64,000 nucleotides of DNA from Arctopsyche grandis (taxonomy: Eukaryota > Arthropoda > Insecta > Trichoptera > Hydropsychidae): NCBI RefSeq assembly GCF_051622035.1, contig NC_135357.1, positions 36,439,691 through 36,503,690 on the forward strand, given 5' to 3'. Under the pieces are notes generated by a model that made no database searches, was not told where the DNA came from, and saw only the letters and a list, made by a program, of their open reading frames with translations. Position numbers and translations under genes: made by a program. The first letter of the stretch is position 1. Each line of letters begins with the position of its first letter. Positions 43,301-54,070 of this stretch are shown piece by piece.

Positions 43301-43882
43301 CATCTGTTATCTGTTAACATCTGTTACCATCTGAATCCATCTGGACGATCTTTGCCTTCCGATATTTGCGTTTTCTGTCGTTTAACATTCTGTCTCGTCA
43401 CGTAGACCCGAAGAATATATTCAACACGATTATTCTTCACGTGAAAAGATTTGCGACCAAATTTCATGTCCATACATACATATATAAGCAATGAACAATA
43501 ATTGCAGTATCTGGTATGTAACTACATATTAAATTTACAATTTCAAATAATCGATTTAAGATACATACATAGTACATAGTACTATGGAATGTATTTGATC
43601 AGTTGAAACGCATCCCCAAATGTTAATTATTTTTCACCATTATTACCCGTGAACAAGTAAAGAAATTTATAGATAAAACAGCCCATTCAAGTTTAATTTT
43701 TTTATTTTATATTGTTATAAAATGTGCATTCTCAAGATGCAAACAATAATTTGGCATTATTGCAAATCGATTCAGCATATCTGTGTGGGCAATGATTTTT
43801 TAAAGCATTGCACCTAGAAAGTAAATTGAAATTGCAGTAGTGAAAATAAATAGACCGAATAGATATTTAAAAAAAAGTTGGT
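43301..43882. other. Spacer downstream of H2A, no gene seen
   Basis: AT-rich sequence with no recognisable gene or repeat border. Confidence 0.5.
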
Positions 43883-43898
43883 GGCCCTGAAAAGGGCC
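43883..43898 (-). terminator. Histone 3' stem-loop of H2A-1
   Basis: On the minus strand GGCCCTTTTCAGGGCC followed by ACCAA: 6-bp stem, TTTC loop, the metazoan histone mRNA processing signal bound by SLBP. It lies 50 bp after the H2A stop. Confidence 0.95.
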
Positions 43899-43948
43899 GT
43901 TGGATATGCGAATAGTCGGAAAGTCCGTTATCGATTGAAGTTCGTTGT

Positions 43949-44591
<643 letters not shown>

Positions 44592-44972
44592 ATGCCACCG
44601 AAGGGGAGTGGAAAAGCCGCGAAGAAATCTGGAGGCAAGGCCCAGAAGAATATCTCCAAGGGGGATGGAAAGAAGAAGAACAAGCGCAGGAGGAAGGAGA
44701 GTTACGCCATCTACATCTACAAGGTGTTGAAGCAGGTGCACCCCGACACCGGCATCTCGTCGAAGGCGATGAGCATCATGAACAGCTTCGTCAACGACAT
44801 CTTCGAGCGCATCGCAGCCGAGGCTTCTCGTCTCGCCCACTACAACAAGCGCTCCACCATCACTTCTCGCGAAATCCAGACTGCAGTCCGTCTCCTGCTT
44901 CCAGGAGAGTTGGCCAAGCACGCCGTCTCTGAAGGCACCAAAGCTGTCACCAAGTACACCAGCTCCAAGTAG
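44592..44972 (+). CDS. H2B: Histone H2B (copy 1)
   Basis: 126 codons from ATG at 44592 ([18 protein letters not shown]). Basic tail, then the full H2B fold ([59 protein letters not shown]) ending TKYTSSK. Canonical replication-dependent H2B. It differs from copy 2 only near residues 5-6 (GS against TS). Partner of H2A, divergent promoter. Confidence 0.98.
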   Translation: MPPKGSGKAAKKSGGKAQKNISKGDGKKKNKRRRKESYAIYIYKVLKQVHPDTGISSKAMSIMNSFVNDIFERIAAEASRLAHYNKRSTITSREIQTAVRLLLPGELAKHAVSEGTKAVTKYTSSK

Positions 44973-45005
44973 ACGCCAACATTCTAACGTTGAAGAACAT
45001 CAAAA

Positions 45006-45021
45006 GGCCCTTTTCAGGGCC
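45006..45021 (+). terminator. Histone 3' stem-loop of H2B-1
   Basis: GGCCCTTTTCAGGGCC, then ACCAATA, 33 bp after the stop codon. Confidence 0.95.
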
Positions 45022-45870
45022 ACCAATACTCTTTACAAACAAAAATTTGGTTTAAAATGAACAATTTCATCATTTGCACATTGATATTTTTTACTGTAAT
45101 TATTGGTGTAAAATAGCGATATTATTAATCCCAACTACCTACTTTTTTATTTGTTATTGTACTTCATTTTTTCACACCTGCTATTTTTTTTTAATTATAA
45201 TGCCTACTCAGCTTAGTGCGTTTTTATAAAGCTTTTTCATTTTTAAGTAGTTTCACAATCGCTTCTCACAATCCTACCTTTTTTTTCTACACAAGTGGTG
45301 TTATCTTTTTCTACCTGACTAATGTATATATTGTGGTCAACTCGATAATTCAATTGAATAATAAACCACTGCAATTATTTAAATGTACTTCAGTTTCAGA
45401 GGTCCCCTTGCGAATCATCAATTCCGTTTCTATACGGCTCGTCGTCCTGGTACTATATACATAAAAAAATGGTTAATTATTTGAATTGAATAAAATACAT
45501 ATTATTTGGCTGTAATAAATAATAATTAATCAACAAATTAGAAATTTTCGAGAGTTCATTTAATGAGAATTTGTAAAAACCATGCCCATCACAGTTTCTT
45601 TTTTTCATATTCAGGAAGTTACATCTAAATTCTTATAATACTAATATTTGAATCCTTTTTATTAAGTTAAAAAGACAAATAAAAGTTTGCGAAACAAACT
45701 AATGCCCCCAGTAAATGCATATAAATATGTATAGCATGTACAAATTCCATATCATATCATTACAGATGACGAAATGCTACTAATAACGTGAGTCTTTATC
45801 GATTTACATCTGTATATATTATATGAAGCGCTATTTATTGCAATGATTTCAGACGAAACCGATTCAATTA

Positions 45871-46288
45871 CACTGTTCGACACGAAAAATGGTTCAGAGA
45901 CGAGATATGACTTTTCTTATAGATCTATAAATATGTTGATCGGCTCGAGATTCGGAGATATGTGTTTTTTTTAAATCGCGCATTTTTTCTTTATCTTAGT
46001 GTTGTTCGGTCGATGTCTCAAAATCTGTCAATTTCCTGTTCAAAATGAATATTGCAATCTATAGTCGAGTATTTTATCTTTCAATTGTAGTACTTTTCAG
46101 CTTTCAAATCTCTCTAAGTAGTCATCCAGTTCAAATCAAAAGTCAAAAGTACGTATTTTTTCCCACTTAACCATTTCAGCCAATCAACATTTTTTATTAC
46201 CAGATTCGTGTTCACTGGCCATAAATCTATAAGAAAAGTCTTATCTCGTCTCTGAACCAAAAAAAAAGTCGTCATTTGTCGAACAGTG
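45871..46288. mobile_element. MITE with CACTG ends and TTA duplication
   Basis: Ends CACTGTTCGACA and TGTCGAACAGTG are inverted repeats; the arms extend inward with GGTTCAGAGACGAGATA and GACTTTTCTTATAGAT on both sides. Flanked by TTA at 45868-45870 and 46289-46291. CACTR ends with a 3-bp duplication suggest the CACTA (CMC) group; a Harbinger-type origin is less likely. No coding. Confidence 0.8.
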
Positions 46289-46305
46289 TTATTAAACAGT
46301 CTGGT

Positions 46306-46321
46306 CGCCCTGAAAAGGTTC
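46306..46321 (-). terminator. Orphan, decayed histone stem-loop
   Basis: Reads CGCCCTGAAAAGGTTC on the plus strand against the standard GGCCCTGAAAAGGGCC: 13 of 16 match, and TGGT beside it is also kept. No histone coding sequence lies upstream on the minus strand; the CACTG MITE begins 18 bp away. Confidence 0.6.
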
Positions 46322-47334
46322 ATTTTGTAATTGAAGCAGAGAAATGTAATATTAAAATTTCTCTGAATTGAAGCCTGTTAATACACTGATATGCGTCCGG
46401 TTTGTTTCGGTGTCCGTTTAGTGTATATAAAAATTAATTTAACTACAAATTAAAAGTAGTTTAATTTTCATTCTTTGCATATATAGATTATTATATGATT
46501 ATATTTCAACATATCTATGCTGACACATATGTCAGCATACGATGCAAAAGAAATGGTTCAATGGGTATTCTAATTCCACTCCAAAAACTGACATAACACT
46601 GAATTACCGCCAAATATGTACCAGCTCTTAGGTTAAGTGCAGTTGTTTTTCGCACAGAAAATGGTTCTCTACTGCTAATTTATTAGAAAAACCATGCTTG
46701 TTTTAAAGACTAATGGAGCAGTTTATTGTGTTTACAAAAACATCCGCCCTATACATTGATGTATTATACATCAATGGCCCTATATTAATAATTATGCACT
46801 TATTTCGTTTTTTAAATATCCTTTAAAGTTACATCCGGCGACACTTTTGGTTTTTAGCGATAGATTTTATGAACATTTAATATTTAATATAGTACATATG
46901 TATTTACATCATTATTATAAGATAATTTAATGAAAAAAATAATTTAAAACGGAAATTGTGTGATACCATTGTAAAAGTAATGGTTCTAATAAAACCGAAA
47001 TTGTTTTAATCTAAATATGTATGTACATGAAACTGTTACTATTTCGGCGTAATTATATAATAAATCATAACATTTTTTAACTTTTCAGTTCGCGTTGAGA
47101 ATGATTTTTTTTAATTAAAAAAAAATTTACTTGATTTGATTTAATTACCCCCCGTTACCACGCTGCAAAATCCAAGAATACTAATTTAACTGCGCAGCAG
47201 TGGAAGTCATATAAAGTCAAATATCATTATAACAAAGATATTTTGCATTTATTGCTTATTTATAATACCTTGTCATTGACTTAGCTCTTTGATGATTGTC
47301 AAAATATTAACCAAGTTTATGTAAAGAGGTTGGT

Positions 47335-47350
47335 AGCCCTGAAAAGGGCT
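47335..47350 (-). terminator. Histone 3' stem-loop of H1
   Basis: On the minus strand AGCCCTTTTCAGGGCT followed by ACCAACC; the outer pair is A-T instead of G-C. 50 bp after the H1 stop. Confidence 0.94.
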
Positions 47351-47399
47351 TTTTAGATTGAGTTTTACGTCAATTGGCGTTGGTCGTAGTAATGCGAGA

Positions 47400-48065
47400 T
47401 TACTTCTTAGCGGCCGTCCTCTTGATGGCCTTGCTCTTGGCGGCGATTCCGGCCTTCTTGGGTTTGGGCGCTTTGGGCTTCTTTGTCGGGGGCTTCGTGG
47501 TGGTCTTGGCCTTAGTGGGGGTTTTAGACTTGGCGGCCTTCTTAGCCGGAGAAGCGGCGGCAGTCGTTTTCTTGGCAGCGGCTTTCTTGGGCTTGGCTGC
47601 TGCGGCTGTAGTTTTCTTAGCTGCGGCGGGTTTGCGCTTCTGCACGCGTCCGGCTGCCTTGGCGGGGCTCTTAGCGGCGGCTGCGACTTTCTTGGGGGCG
47701 GCTTTGGTCTTCTTAGCGGCGGGGGCGCCCTTCGCTTTGGCCTCCAGTTTGAAACTTCCAGCAGCGCCTTTGCCTTTGGTGCGAACCAGAGCGCCAGAGT
47801 CGACCGCGCCCTTCAGGTACTTTCTGATGAAGGGAGCCAGCTTGTCCGTGTCCACCTTGTAATTGGCCGAGATGAACTTCTTGATGGCCTGGAGTGAGGA
47901 TCCACCCCTTTCCTTGAGATCCGAGATAGCGTTGTTGACCATTTCCGAGGTCTTGGGATGAGTGGGCTTCTTCTGAGGCTTCTTGGCGGCGGCTGCGGCT
48001 TTGGACTTCTTGGCCGGAGTCACCGGGGCGGGAGAGGCTGCGACTGGAGATGCGGTGTCTGCCAT
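47400..48065 (-). CDS. H1: Linker histone H1
   Basis: 221 codons from ATG at 48065. Short Ala/Pro-rich N-tail, then the winged-helix globular domain at about residues 36-110 ([62 protein letters not shown]), then a Lys/Ala/Pro-rich tail with [12 protein letters not shown]-type repeats. It binds linker DNA at the nucleosome dyad. Only one H1 gene lies in the window. It carries the histone stem-loop, so it is a replication-dependent form. The 5' flank shows no TATA box. Confidence 0.97.
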   Translation of the reverse strand: MADTASPVAASPAPVTPAKKSKAAAAAKKPQKKPTHPKTSEMVNNAISDLKERGGSSLQAIKKFISANYKVDTDKLAPFIRKYLKGAVDSGALVRTKGKGAAGSFKLEAKAKGAPAAKKTKAAPKKVAAAAKSPAKAAGRVQKRKPAAAKKTTAAAAKPKKAAAKKTTAAASPAKKAAKSKTPTKAKTTTKPPTKKPKAPKPKKAGIAAKSKAIKRTAAKK

Positions 48066-49103
48066 TTTAGTTGTTTCCAGTTTGAGGATTGAAGACAGAG
48101 TTTGAGAGCGAGCGTTTCGAGCTGAGACGCGAGTGAATTTCGTCGTTGCACGATCCGGGCATTGAGCGCTCGACGGAGCTCGCCGAAATTACGCGATCGC
48201 CCTGTTCAGATTCTTCATCAAATCGTTCTCATTTCTACTTCGCTTCGTCCCAAAATTGCCAATTTTCTAAAAAACTGTTTAATTTAATCAGCATATATAA
48301 AGCGGTATTCATAAACGTGGATTTCATCTTCCTGAATATTAATACTGCAACGGGAAACATATTTTTATGCGCAATTAGTGACCGTTTCAATTTGGGAATG
48401 CAATCTATTCGTTACGGGAAGTGTCATTAAAAGTGAAATAAAAACCTAATTAATAAACTTACAATCTATGTCACTATTTCATTAAATTCTCAAATACTCA
48501 ATCAACCATTTCAAAAAGATTTCAACAATGCAAGTATTCAAATAACGTATTAGGACATCATTGAAACGACCAATCGTAACACACGGAACAGTTACATCGG
48601 TCTTTAATACTTGACGCTTATTGTTTTCATTATTTATTGAAATATCTTTATATGGAAATTATCTTTAAAATTTATTTATCACTGTTATAGAATGTTTAAA
48701 TTTATTCAATTTAATTTTCTTTTTATTAGACTTTAAGTAGGTTTTCTGACAACGTTCGCCAGTATGATGAATGTATTCAACGTCACATGTTCCCGGCTAA
48801 AGAAGAACGAAAACATTGCTTATTAACTTAAATATCAATACATAGAAATCCAAACAATATTTGATTAAAAATATATAAAAAGAATCACTGAACATTTCAA
48901 TTTTTTATTGATTTTTGTTTGTTTATATAAACATTTGCAATTGATATTCTTAGTAAATTATTATGAATATTCATATATATTCATGTGTTAAGTTCATTAT
49001 ATATGCAATTAGATTGAAATATTATTTTTTCTATAATTATATAATAACATTCCATTGAAAATCTAAATAACAGTTTAAATATATATGTACTTTTTAAATA
49101 AGA
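48066..49103. other. H1 upstream region and AT-rich spacer
   Basis: About 170 bp next to H1 are GC-richer (GAGCGAGCGTTTCGAG; GCTGAGACGCGAG) and must hold its promoter. No TATA box is seen on the minus strand there, as in the TATA-less H1 promoters of flies. Beyond 48250 there is AT-rich spacer without a gene, ending at the AAGA duplication of the Gypsy element. Confidence 0.5.
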
Positions 49104-49334
49104 TGTAACGTACGCCCCCGCAGCCGAAGGAGTGGGGGGGAAACTACCCCCGCCCTCGGATGCTGGGGAGTGGGAGAAAGTACCGCTACTTTCTCAGCTA
49201 TAAAAGAAGCGCCCTTTCCTTCGGAAGTCGAGTCGGACCACAGCTTTCTCTGAGAACTGTCGTTTCCTTTAGACTCCCATCTCTGCTGGTCTTTCCCTGT
49301 TCAGTCAAAGCCACCCACTTCACCCCACGTTACA
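49104..49334 (+). repeat. 5' LTR of the Gypsy element
   Basis: 231 bp. A core promoter is visible: TATAAAAG at 49199-49206, with the predicted start about 31 bp on, inside TCGGAAGTCGAGT (49221-49233), the 13-bp segment at which JL LINEs have inserted in other LTR copies. Confidence 0.93.
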
Positions 49335-49335
49335 C

Positions 49336-49349
49336 TGGTGTCAGAAGTG
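49336..49349 (+). promoter_or_regulatory. Primer-binding site
   Basis: TGGTGTCAGAAGTG starts two bases after the LTR. It is complementary to the 3' end typical of tRNA-Leu (CACTTCTGACACCA). Confidence 0.75.
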
Positions 49350-49386
49350 TTTGACCTGAGCCGCAAAAGGAATACACCACGCAAAG

Positions 49387-50391
49387 ATGCCCCCAAAAAG
49401 GAGACAGGCATCTCCTCACCAGTTGGACGATCCATCACGTGTGGAACGTCTGGAGGAGCAGATGGCGCGACTCGTCGCGCTTCTCGAGAGGGACACCACA
49501 ACACGCACGCCAGCGATTCCGGCAAGCCCTTCAACGAGGGTCCCAGCGGTTCCGGCGAGCACACTGAGTCCCTCGTCATCAGTATGCAGAAACGACGCTA
49601 CTCCACGACCTGTCACCGACCCCATGCTAGGAAGCACCATCCACAAGCAACCGACCGAGCTTCCTGTTTTCGACGGAACGGGCGACGTAGAACGATTCAT
49701 CCGCGAATTTGAAATCGTGTCACGAGCCCTACGCTGCGAACCGACGGCAAACTCACTCATTCTCGCTCTACGAGGTCAAGCGAGAATATTCCTCATCGAC
49801 GAAGTACCGAAAGAAGCGTACGAAGCGTACGAGGAGCTGAGGGAGAGGCTGGTGAAGCGCTTCAAATCTTCGCCACACCCGTACGACGCATTCCGTGACC
49901 TAATTTCCCCGTCGATCCGCAACAACGACGACATAGAAGCTCGGTTCGCGGACATCCGTCGAAAAAGGATGGAGGCCTTTCCAGAGCCTATCCCGTTGGA
50001 CGTCCTGGACAAGATACTCCTCATATTGTCGTTTCACGACGAGGATATCCGCGCTGCCGTCTTCACCGCAGATCCGAAGACCCCACTGCAGGAGCTGTTA
50101 CGGCTCGCAAAACACGCGAGGGATGCGAAACGGCTGAGGAGTCAAGGGAGGGGGGCGGCCAACAGACCAGCCCAAGACCACCAGCCTCACTTCAATACCG
50201 CAGCTCGAAACGCCAGCAGACCTCCCTGGCAAGCGGAGGGCCGTAACGGCAACAGACCGCCCTGGCAAGGGCAAAGGAACTGCCGAAACTGCGGAAGCCC
50301 ACAATGTCGCGGGCGGAACTGTCCGAAGGTACGGGCAGTCGAGAACGCCTCCGACGAGGAAGAGGTGCGATCCCAGTCGGGAAAAGAATAA
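49387..50391 (+). CDS. Gypsy gag
   Basis: 334 codons from ATG at 49387. N-terminal coiled region, a capsid-like central part (FIREFEIVSRAL; YEELRERLVKRF), then a Gln/Arg-rich stretch and one Cys knuckle near the end. It overlaps pol by 88 bp in a different frame; Gypsy-group elements commonly express pol by frameshift in such overlaps. Confidence 0.88.
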   Translation: MPPKRRQASPHQLDDPSRVERLEEQMARLVALLERDTTTRTPAIPASPSTRVPAVPASTLSPSSSVCRNDATPRPVTDPMLGSTIHKQPTELPVFDGTGDVERFIREFEIVSRALRCEPTANSLILALRGQARIFLIDEVPKEAYEAYEELRERLVKRFKSSPHPYDAFRDLISPSIRNNDDIEARFADIRRKRMEAFPEPIPLDVLDKILLILSFHDEDIRAAVFTADPKTPLQELLRLAKHARDAKRLRSQGRGAANRPAQDHQPHFNTAARNASRPPWQAEGRNGNRPPWQGQRNCRNCGSPQCRGRNCPKVRAVENASDEEEVRSQSGKE

Positions 50392-53300
50392 TGGTCAGTT
50401 CCACACGGGCAGGACTGATCATCGAAAATGAAGAAAAGCCCGTCCCAGTGTTAGGGAGCGTCGGCGACTCACCTTTCGTATTGGACACCGAAGGCGAGAT
50501 CGGAGGAGTACCATGTAGGGTACTGTTGGATACCGGGGCAAGCGTCTCCGTTATCTCCAGCAAACTGTTCGCCAAAATTCCCCGCGAACATAGAAAAAGG
50601 GTGAACGACAAAAGGGAAAGAATACGAGTCGCAGACGGTCGACACGTAGCGATCTACGTATGGGCCGAGACTACGTTGGCAATTAAAGGCACACAAGCGA
50701 GATGGAAATTTGCCGTCACTGATTTCTCCTCAGAGGTCATCATGGGGATGGATCTCCTGCGCCACCTCAATACGATCGTCGAACTGGGAGGAACCACGAC
50801 AAGGGTCACTTTCCGGAACGAAATTGCGCCCCATCGACCAGTAAGTTCAGTCCATTCGTGTCAGGAAATAAAAAGACACGAACTGAACGGAAAGCGACAA
50901 GACGACCTGCCCCGCCAACTGGACGCTGCTATCATCGACCTACCACCTGGAAAACGGTCGACGATCGTCAACTCCCTCCTCCAGCATCGACAAGCCTTCG
51001 CCCAAAGCGAACGGGACTTAAGCCAAGTCCATAAAGGGAGCCATCGAATAAATAGCGGCGACGCCGCCCCCATCAAACAGGCCCATCGCAGAATACCGCT
51101 GCACAAGAAGACAGAGGTACGGTCCCTCATCAACGACTTGCTGACAAGACAAATCATCGAACCAGCAGCCGGTCCCTGGGCCTCCCCCATCGTATTGGTC
51201 ACGAAAAAGACCGGCGAGTTGCGCCTCTGCGTTGACTATCGTCGGTTAAACGCCGTGACAACGAAAGATTCGTTCCCGATGCCACGAATGGACGACGTTC
51301 TGGACAGACTCGCGGGTGCCAAATTTTTCTCGACGTTGGACCTGCAGAGTGGTTTTTGGCAAGTCCCAGTCGAAGAGAAAGACCGACCAAAAACCGCCTT
51401 TACCACTGAATTTGGTCTGTTCCAATTCCGTGTCATGCCTTTCGGCCTCTGCAACGCGCCTGCCACATTCTCCCGGCTAATGGAAGACATTCTCGGCGAC
51501 CTGACCGGATCAACCTTGGTATATCTCGACGACATCATCATATATAGTCCGACCCCAGAGGCCCACTTGGAACACATCCAGACGGTCCTCAAACGCCTAC
51601 TTGCGGTCGGACTCAAAATAAATACGCGGAAGTGCCAGCTGTTTAGGAATGAGGTCTGCTTCCTTGGCCATAAAATCAGCTCCCACGGCGTCTGCACGGA
51701 TCCAGAGAAGACAAAAGCCGTGAGAGAGTGGCCCACCCCCAAATCGAAGGCACAACTCCGCAGCTTCTTAGGCCTCTGCACCTATTACCGGAGGTTTGTG
51801 CAAGGGTTTGCGCAAACGGCGAAACCACTGCATCGTCTCACGGAGGAGAAAACAGTCTTCACGTGGGACCAAGACTGTGAGCATGCCTTCAATGCCCTCA
51901 AAAACGCTCTGACAAATGCGGAAACAATGGCATTCCCCCGACCCGAGGGAATCTATATTCTGGACGCGGATGCCAGTCAACATGCCATCGGAGCCGTGCT
52001 CTCCCAAGTTCAAGACGGCGAGGAGAAGGTGATCGGGTACTATAGTCGCACCTTGAAGGCACCGGAACGGAACTACTGCGTCACCCGGAAAGAGCTGCTC
52101 GCCATCGTCGACGCAGTAGAGCACTTCCACCACTACCTGTACGGAAGCCCCTTCACACTCCGAACCGATCACGCCGCACTGACGTGGCTCCGCAGCTTCA
52201 GAAAACCTGAAGGTCAATGGGCCCGCTGGTTGCAACGACTGGGACAGTACCACATGGACGTACAGCATCGAGCAGGGAAGAAACACGGCAACGCCGACGC
52301 CCTCTCTAGACGTCCATGTGACCCAGACTGCCCGAAATGCGCGAAAATAGAGAGTGAGCAAATAGCACCCGAAGCTAAACTCGTCACTCTAGGGAACCCA
52401 CAAAGTCCCCAGGCCACCGACTCCACAATCTCACGCTTCATCGCCTGGAAAGAGTCCGGGAGACGACCACTGTGGGAAGAAGTTTCGGCAGAAGAACCCG
52501 AAGTTCGGATTCTATGGGCCCAGTGGGACGCACTAACTGTCGACCAGGGTCAGCTCTTCCGGCGATGGGAAAGCCCAAACGGCGAGCGTCAGATCCTGCA
52601 ATTGGTCATTCCCGAGAGCCACACAAATGAAATCCTATGGGAGATGCACAGTTCCCCGACTGGCGGACACTTCGGCGTCAATAAAACGCTAAAGAATGTC
52701 CGCCGCCGATACTACTGGCCAACATGCCGCCCCGACGTTATAAAATGGTGCGAAAAATGCCCCAGGTGTGCAGCGCAAAACGGACCACATACGAGGAACA
52801 GGGCGGCCATGCGGCAATACGTGTCAGGGGCACCGATGGACCGAATGGCGATCGACATATTGGGACCACTACCGGTTACCAATAGGGGGAACCGTTACGT
52901 GCTAGTGGCCGCTGATTACTTCACAAAGTGGCCAGAAGCCATTCCCTTACCGGACCAAGAGGCGGAAACGGTAGCGGAAGCCCTAGTAACCCATGTCTTC
53001 GCCAAACTGGGCACACCTCGAGAACTGCACTCCGATCAAGGCCGTAATTTTGAAGCCCGAGTCTTTGCCGAAACGCTGGATAAATTGGGCATCTGCAAAA
53101 CTCGGACGACCCCTTACCACCCTCAGTCGGACGGGATGATCGAGAGGTTAAACCGCACTCTACTTGGATACCTCCGGAAATTCCTGTCCTACTACGACGA
53201 GGAGGCAGAACGAGACTGGGACACGATGCTGTCCCCGTTCCTCATGGCTTACCGCTCAACCCCACACGACGCGACAGGAGAGTCGCCAGCCCTGATGATG

Positions 53301-53711
53301 TTCGGCAGGGAAATGCGCCTTCCGCCCCAACTTATTTACGGCGGACCCCCGGACAGTATACCCGAGCAATCAGCCCACAAATACGTCCAAAATCTCATAG
53401 AAGGGATGGCGGAAACGCACAAATTCGCTCGGAAACACCTCCAGAAGACGCATAAAAGAATGAAAGCGGCTTACGACGGGAGGATCTGGGAACCACGATA
53501 CGAAGAGGGCGATCGCGTTTGGTTGCACAACCCAGCCAAGAAGCCCGGTCGCACCCTTAAACTCCAGCCCCCTTGGGAAGGTCCGTTCCGGATTATTAAG
53601 AGGATCAGCGACGTGGTCTATCGGATCCGCCGGGAAACAGGGAACTCCCGGTATCTGGTGGTGCACGTCAACAGATTAGCGCGATACCTCGCAACACCGG
53701 ATCCGATCTAA
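50304..53711 (+). CDS. Gypsy pol (protease, RT, RNase H, integrase)
   Basis: 1,135 codons. Protease with LLDTGASVSVIS; reverse transcriptase with FFSTLDLQSGFWQV and LVYLDDIIIY; RNase H with LDADASQHAIGAVLS; a zinc-binding HHCC block before integrase; integrase core with MAIDILGPLP and LHSDQGRNFEA, and a C-terminal region ending in HVNRLARY. Single open frame; it looks whole. Assigned to Ty3/Gypsy by domain order; the finer lineage is not assigned. Confidence 0.92.
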   Translation: MSRAELSEGTGSRERLRRGRGAIPVGKRIMVSSTRAGLIIENEEKPVPVLGSVGDSPFVLDTEGEIGGVPCRVLLDTGASVSVISSKLFAKIPREHRKRVNDKRERIRVADGRHVAIYVWAETTLAIKGTQARWKFAVTDFSSEVIMGMDLLRHLNTIVELGGTTTRVTFRNEIAPHRPVSSVHSCQEIKRHELNGKRQDDLPRQLDAAIIDLPPGKRSTIVNSLLQHRQAFAQSERDLSQVHKGSHRINSGDAAPIKQAHRRIPLHKKTEVRSLINDLLTRQIIEPAAGPWASPIVLVTKKTGELRLCVDYRRLNAVTTKDSFPMPRMDDVLDRLAGAKFFSTLDLQSGFWQVPVEEKDRPKTAFTTEFGLFQFRVMPFGLCNAPATFSRLMEDILGDLTGSTLVYLDDIIIYSPTPEAHLEHIQTVLKRLLAVGLKINTRKCQLFRNEVCFLGHKISSHGVCTDPEKTKAVREWPTPKSKAQLRSFLGLCTYYRRFVQGFAQTAKPLHRLTEEKTVFTWDQDCEHAFNALKNALTNAETMAFPRPEGIYILDADASQHAIGAVLSQVQDGEEKVIGYYSRTLKAPERNYCVTRKELLAIVDAVEHFHHYLYGSPFTLRTDHAALTWLRSFRKPEGQWARWLQRLGQYHMDVQHRAGKKHGNADALSRRPCDPDCPKCAKIESEQIAPEAKLVTLGNPQSPQATDSTISRFIAWKESGRRPLWEEVSAEEPEVRILWAQWDALTVDQGQLFRRWESPNGERQILQLVIPESHTNEILWEMHSSPTGGHFGVNKTLKNVRRRYYWPTCRPDVIKWCEKCPRCAAQNGPHTRNRAAMRQYVSGAPMDRMAIDILGPLPVTNRGNRYVLVAADYFTKWPEAIPLPDQEAETVAEALVTHVFAKLGTPRELHSDQGRNFEARVFAETLDKLGICKTRTTPYHPQSDGMIERLNRTLLGYLRKFLSYYDEEAERDWDTMLSPFLMAYRSTPHDATGESPALMMFGREMRLPPQLIYGGPPDSIPEQSAHKYVQNLIEGMAETHKFARKHLQKTHKRMKAAYDGRIWEPRYEEGDRVWLHNPAKKPGRTLKLQPPWEGPFRIIKRISDVVYRIRRETGNSRYLVVHVNRLARYLATPDPI

Positions 53712-53822
53712 AATTAAAACCCCGTATTGTATTTCCTTGTATTTGTTTATTTATTGTATTTCCTTGTATTTGTTTGTATATGCTTTTGTACATTAATAAA
53801 TCGCTCGAGACGACCGATCCTG

Positions 53823-53835
53823 AAGGAGAGGGCAG
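53823..53835 (+). promoter_or_regulatory. Polypurine tract
   Basis: AAGGAGAGGGCAG directly before the 3' LTR, the usual primer site for second-strand synthesis. Confidence 0.75.
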
Positions 53836-54066
53836 TGTAACGTACGCCCCCGCAGCCGAAGGAGTGGGGGGGAAACTACCCCCGCCCTCGGATGCTGGGG
53901 AGTGGGAGAAAGTACCGCTACTTTCTCAGCTATAAAAGAAGCGCCCTTTCCTTCGGAAGTCGAGTCGGACCACAGCTTTCTCTGAGAACTGTCGTTTCCT
54001 TTAGACTCCCATCTCTGCTGGTCTTTCCCTGTTCAGTCAAAGCCACCCACTTCACCCCACGTTACA
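53836..54066 (+). repeat. 3' LTR of the Gypsy element
   Basis: 231 bp, read as identical to the 5' LTR; followed by the AAGA duplication. Confidence 0.93.
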
Positions 54067-54070
54067 AAGA

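Larger units (their letters stand above)
45022..47334. other. Spacer between H2B-1 and H1
   Basis: AT-rich, no intact gene. It holds a 418-bp MITE (45871-46288) and a decayed histone stem-loop (46306-46321), described separately. Confidence 0.6.
49104..54066 (+). mobile_element. Ty3/Gypsy LTR element, looks whole and young
   Basis: 4,963 bp with two 231-bp LTRs that I read as identical (49104-49334, 53836-54066), TG...CA ends, and a 4-bp duplication AAGA (49100-49103, 54067-54070). A primer-binding site, gag, an overlapping pol (protease, reverse transcriptase, RNase H, integrase) and a purine tract before the 3' LTR are all present; no env was seen. It looks whole, with no break noticed. 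Identical LTRs point to a recent insertion. It lies between H1 and H4-1. The same family supplies the LTR targets of the JL LINEs. Confidence 0.95.

Noticed and set aside
47358-47897. Gly/Leu-rich plus-strand frame opposite H1
   Set aside because: Antisense of the Lys/Ala-rich H1 tail; no start context or motif.
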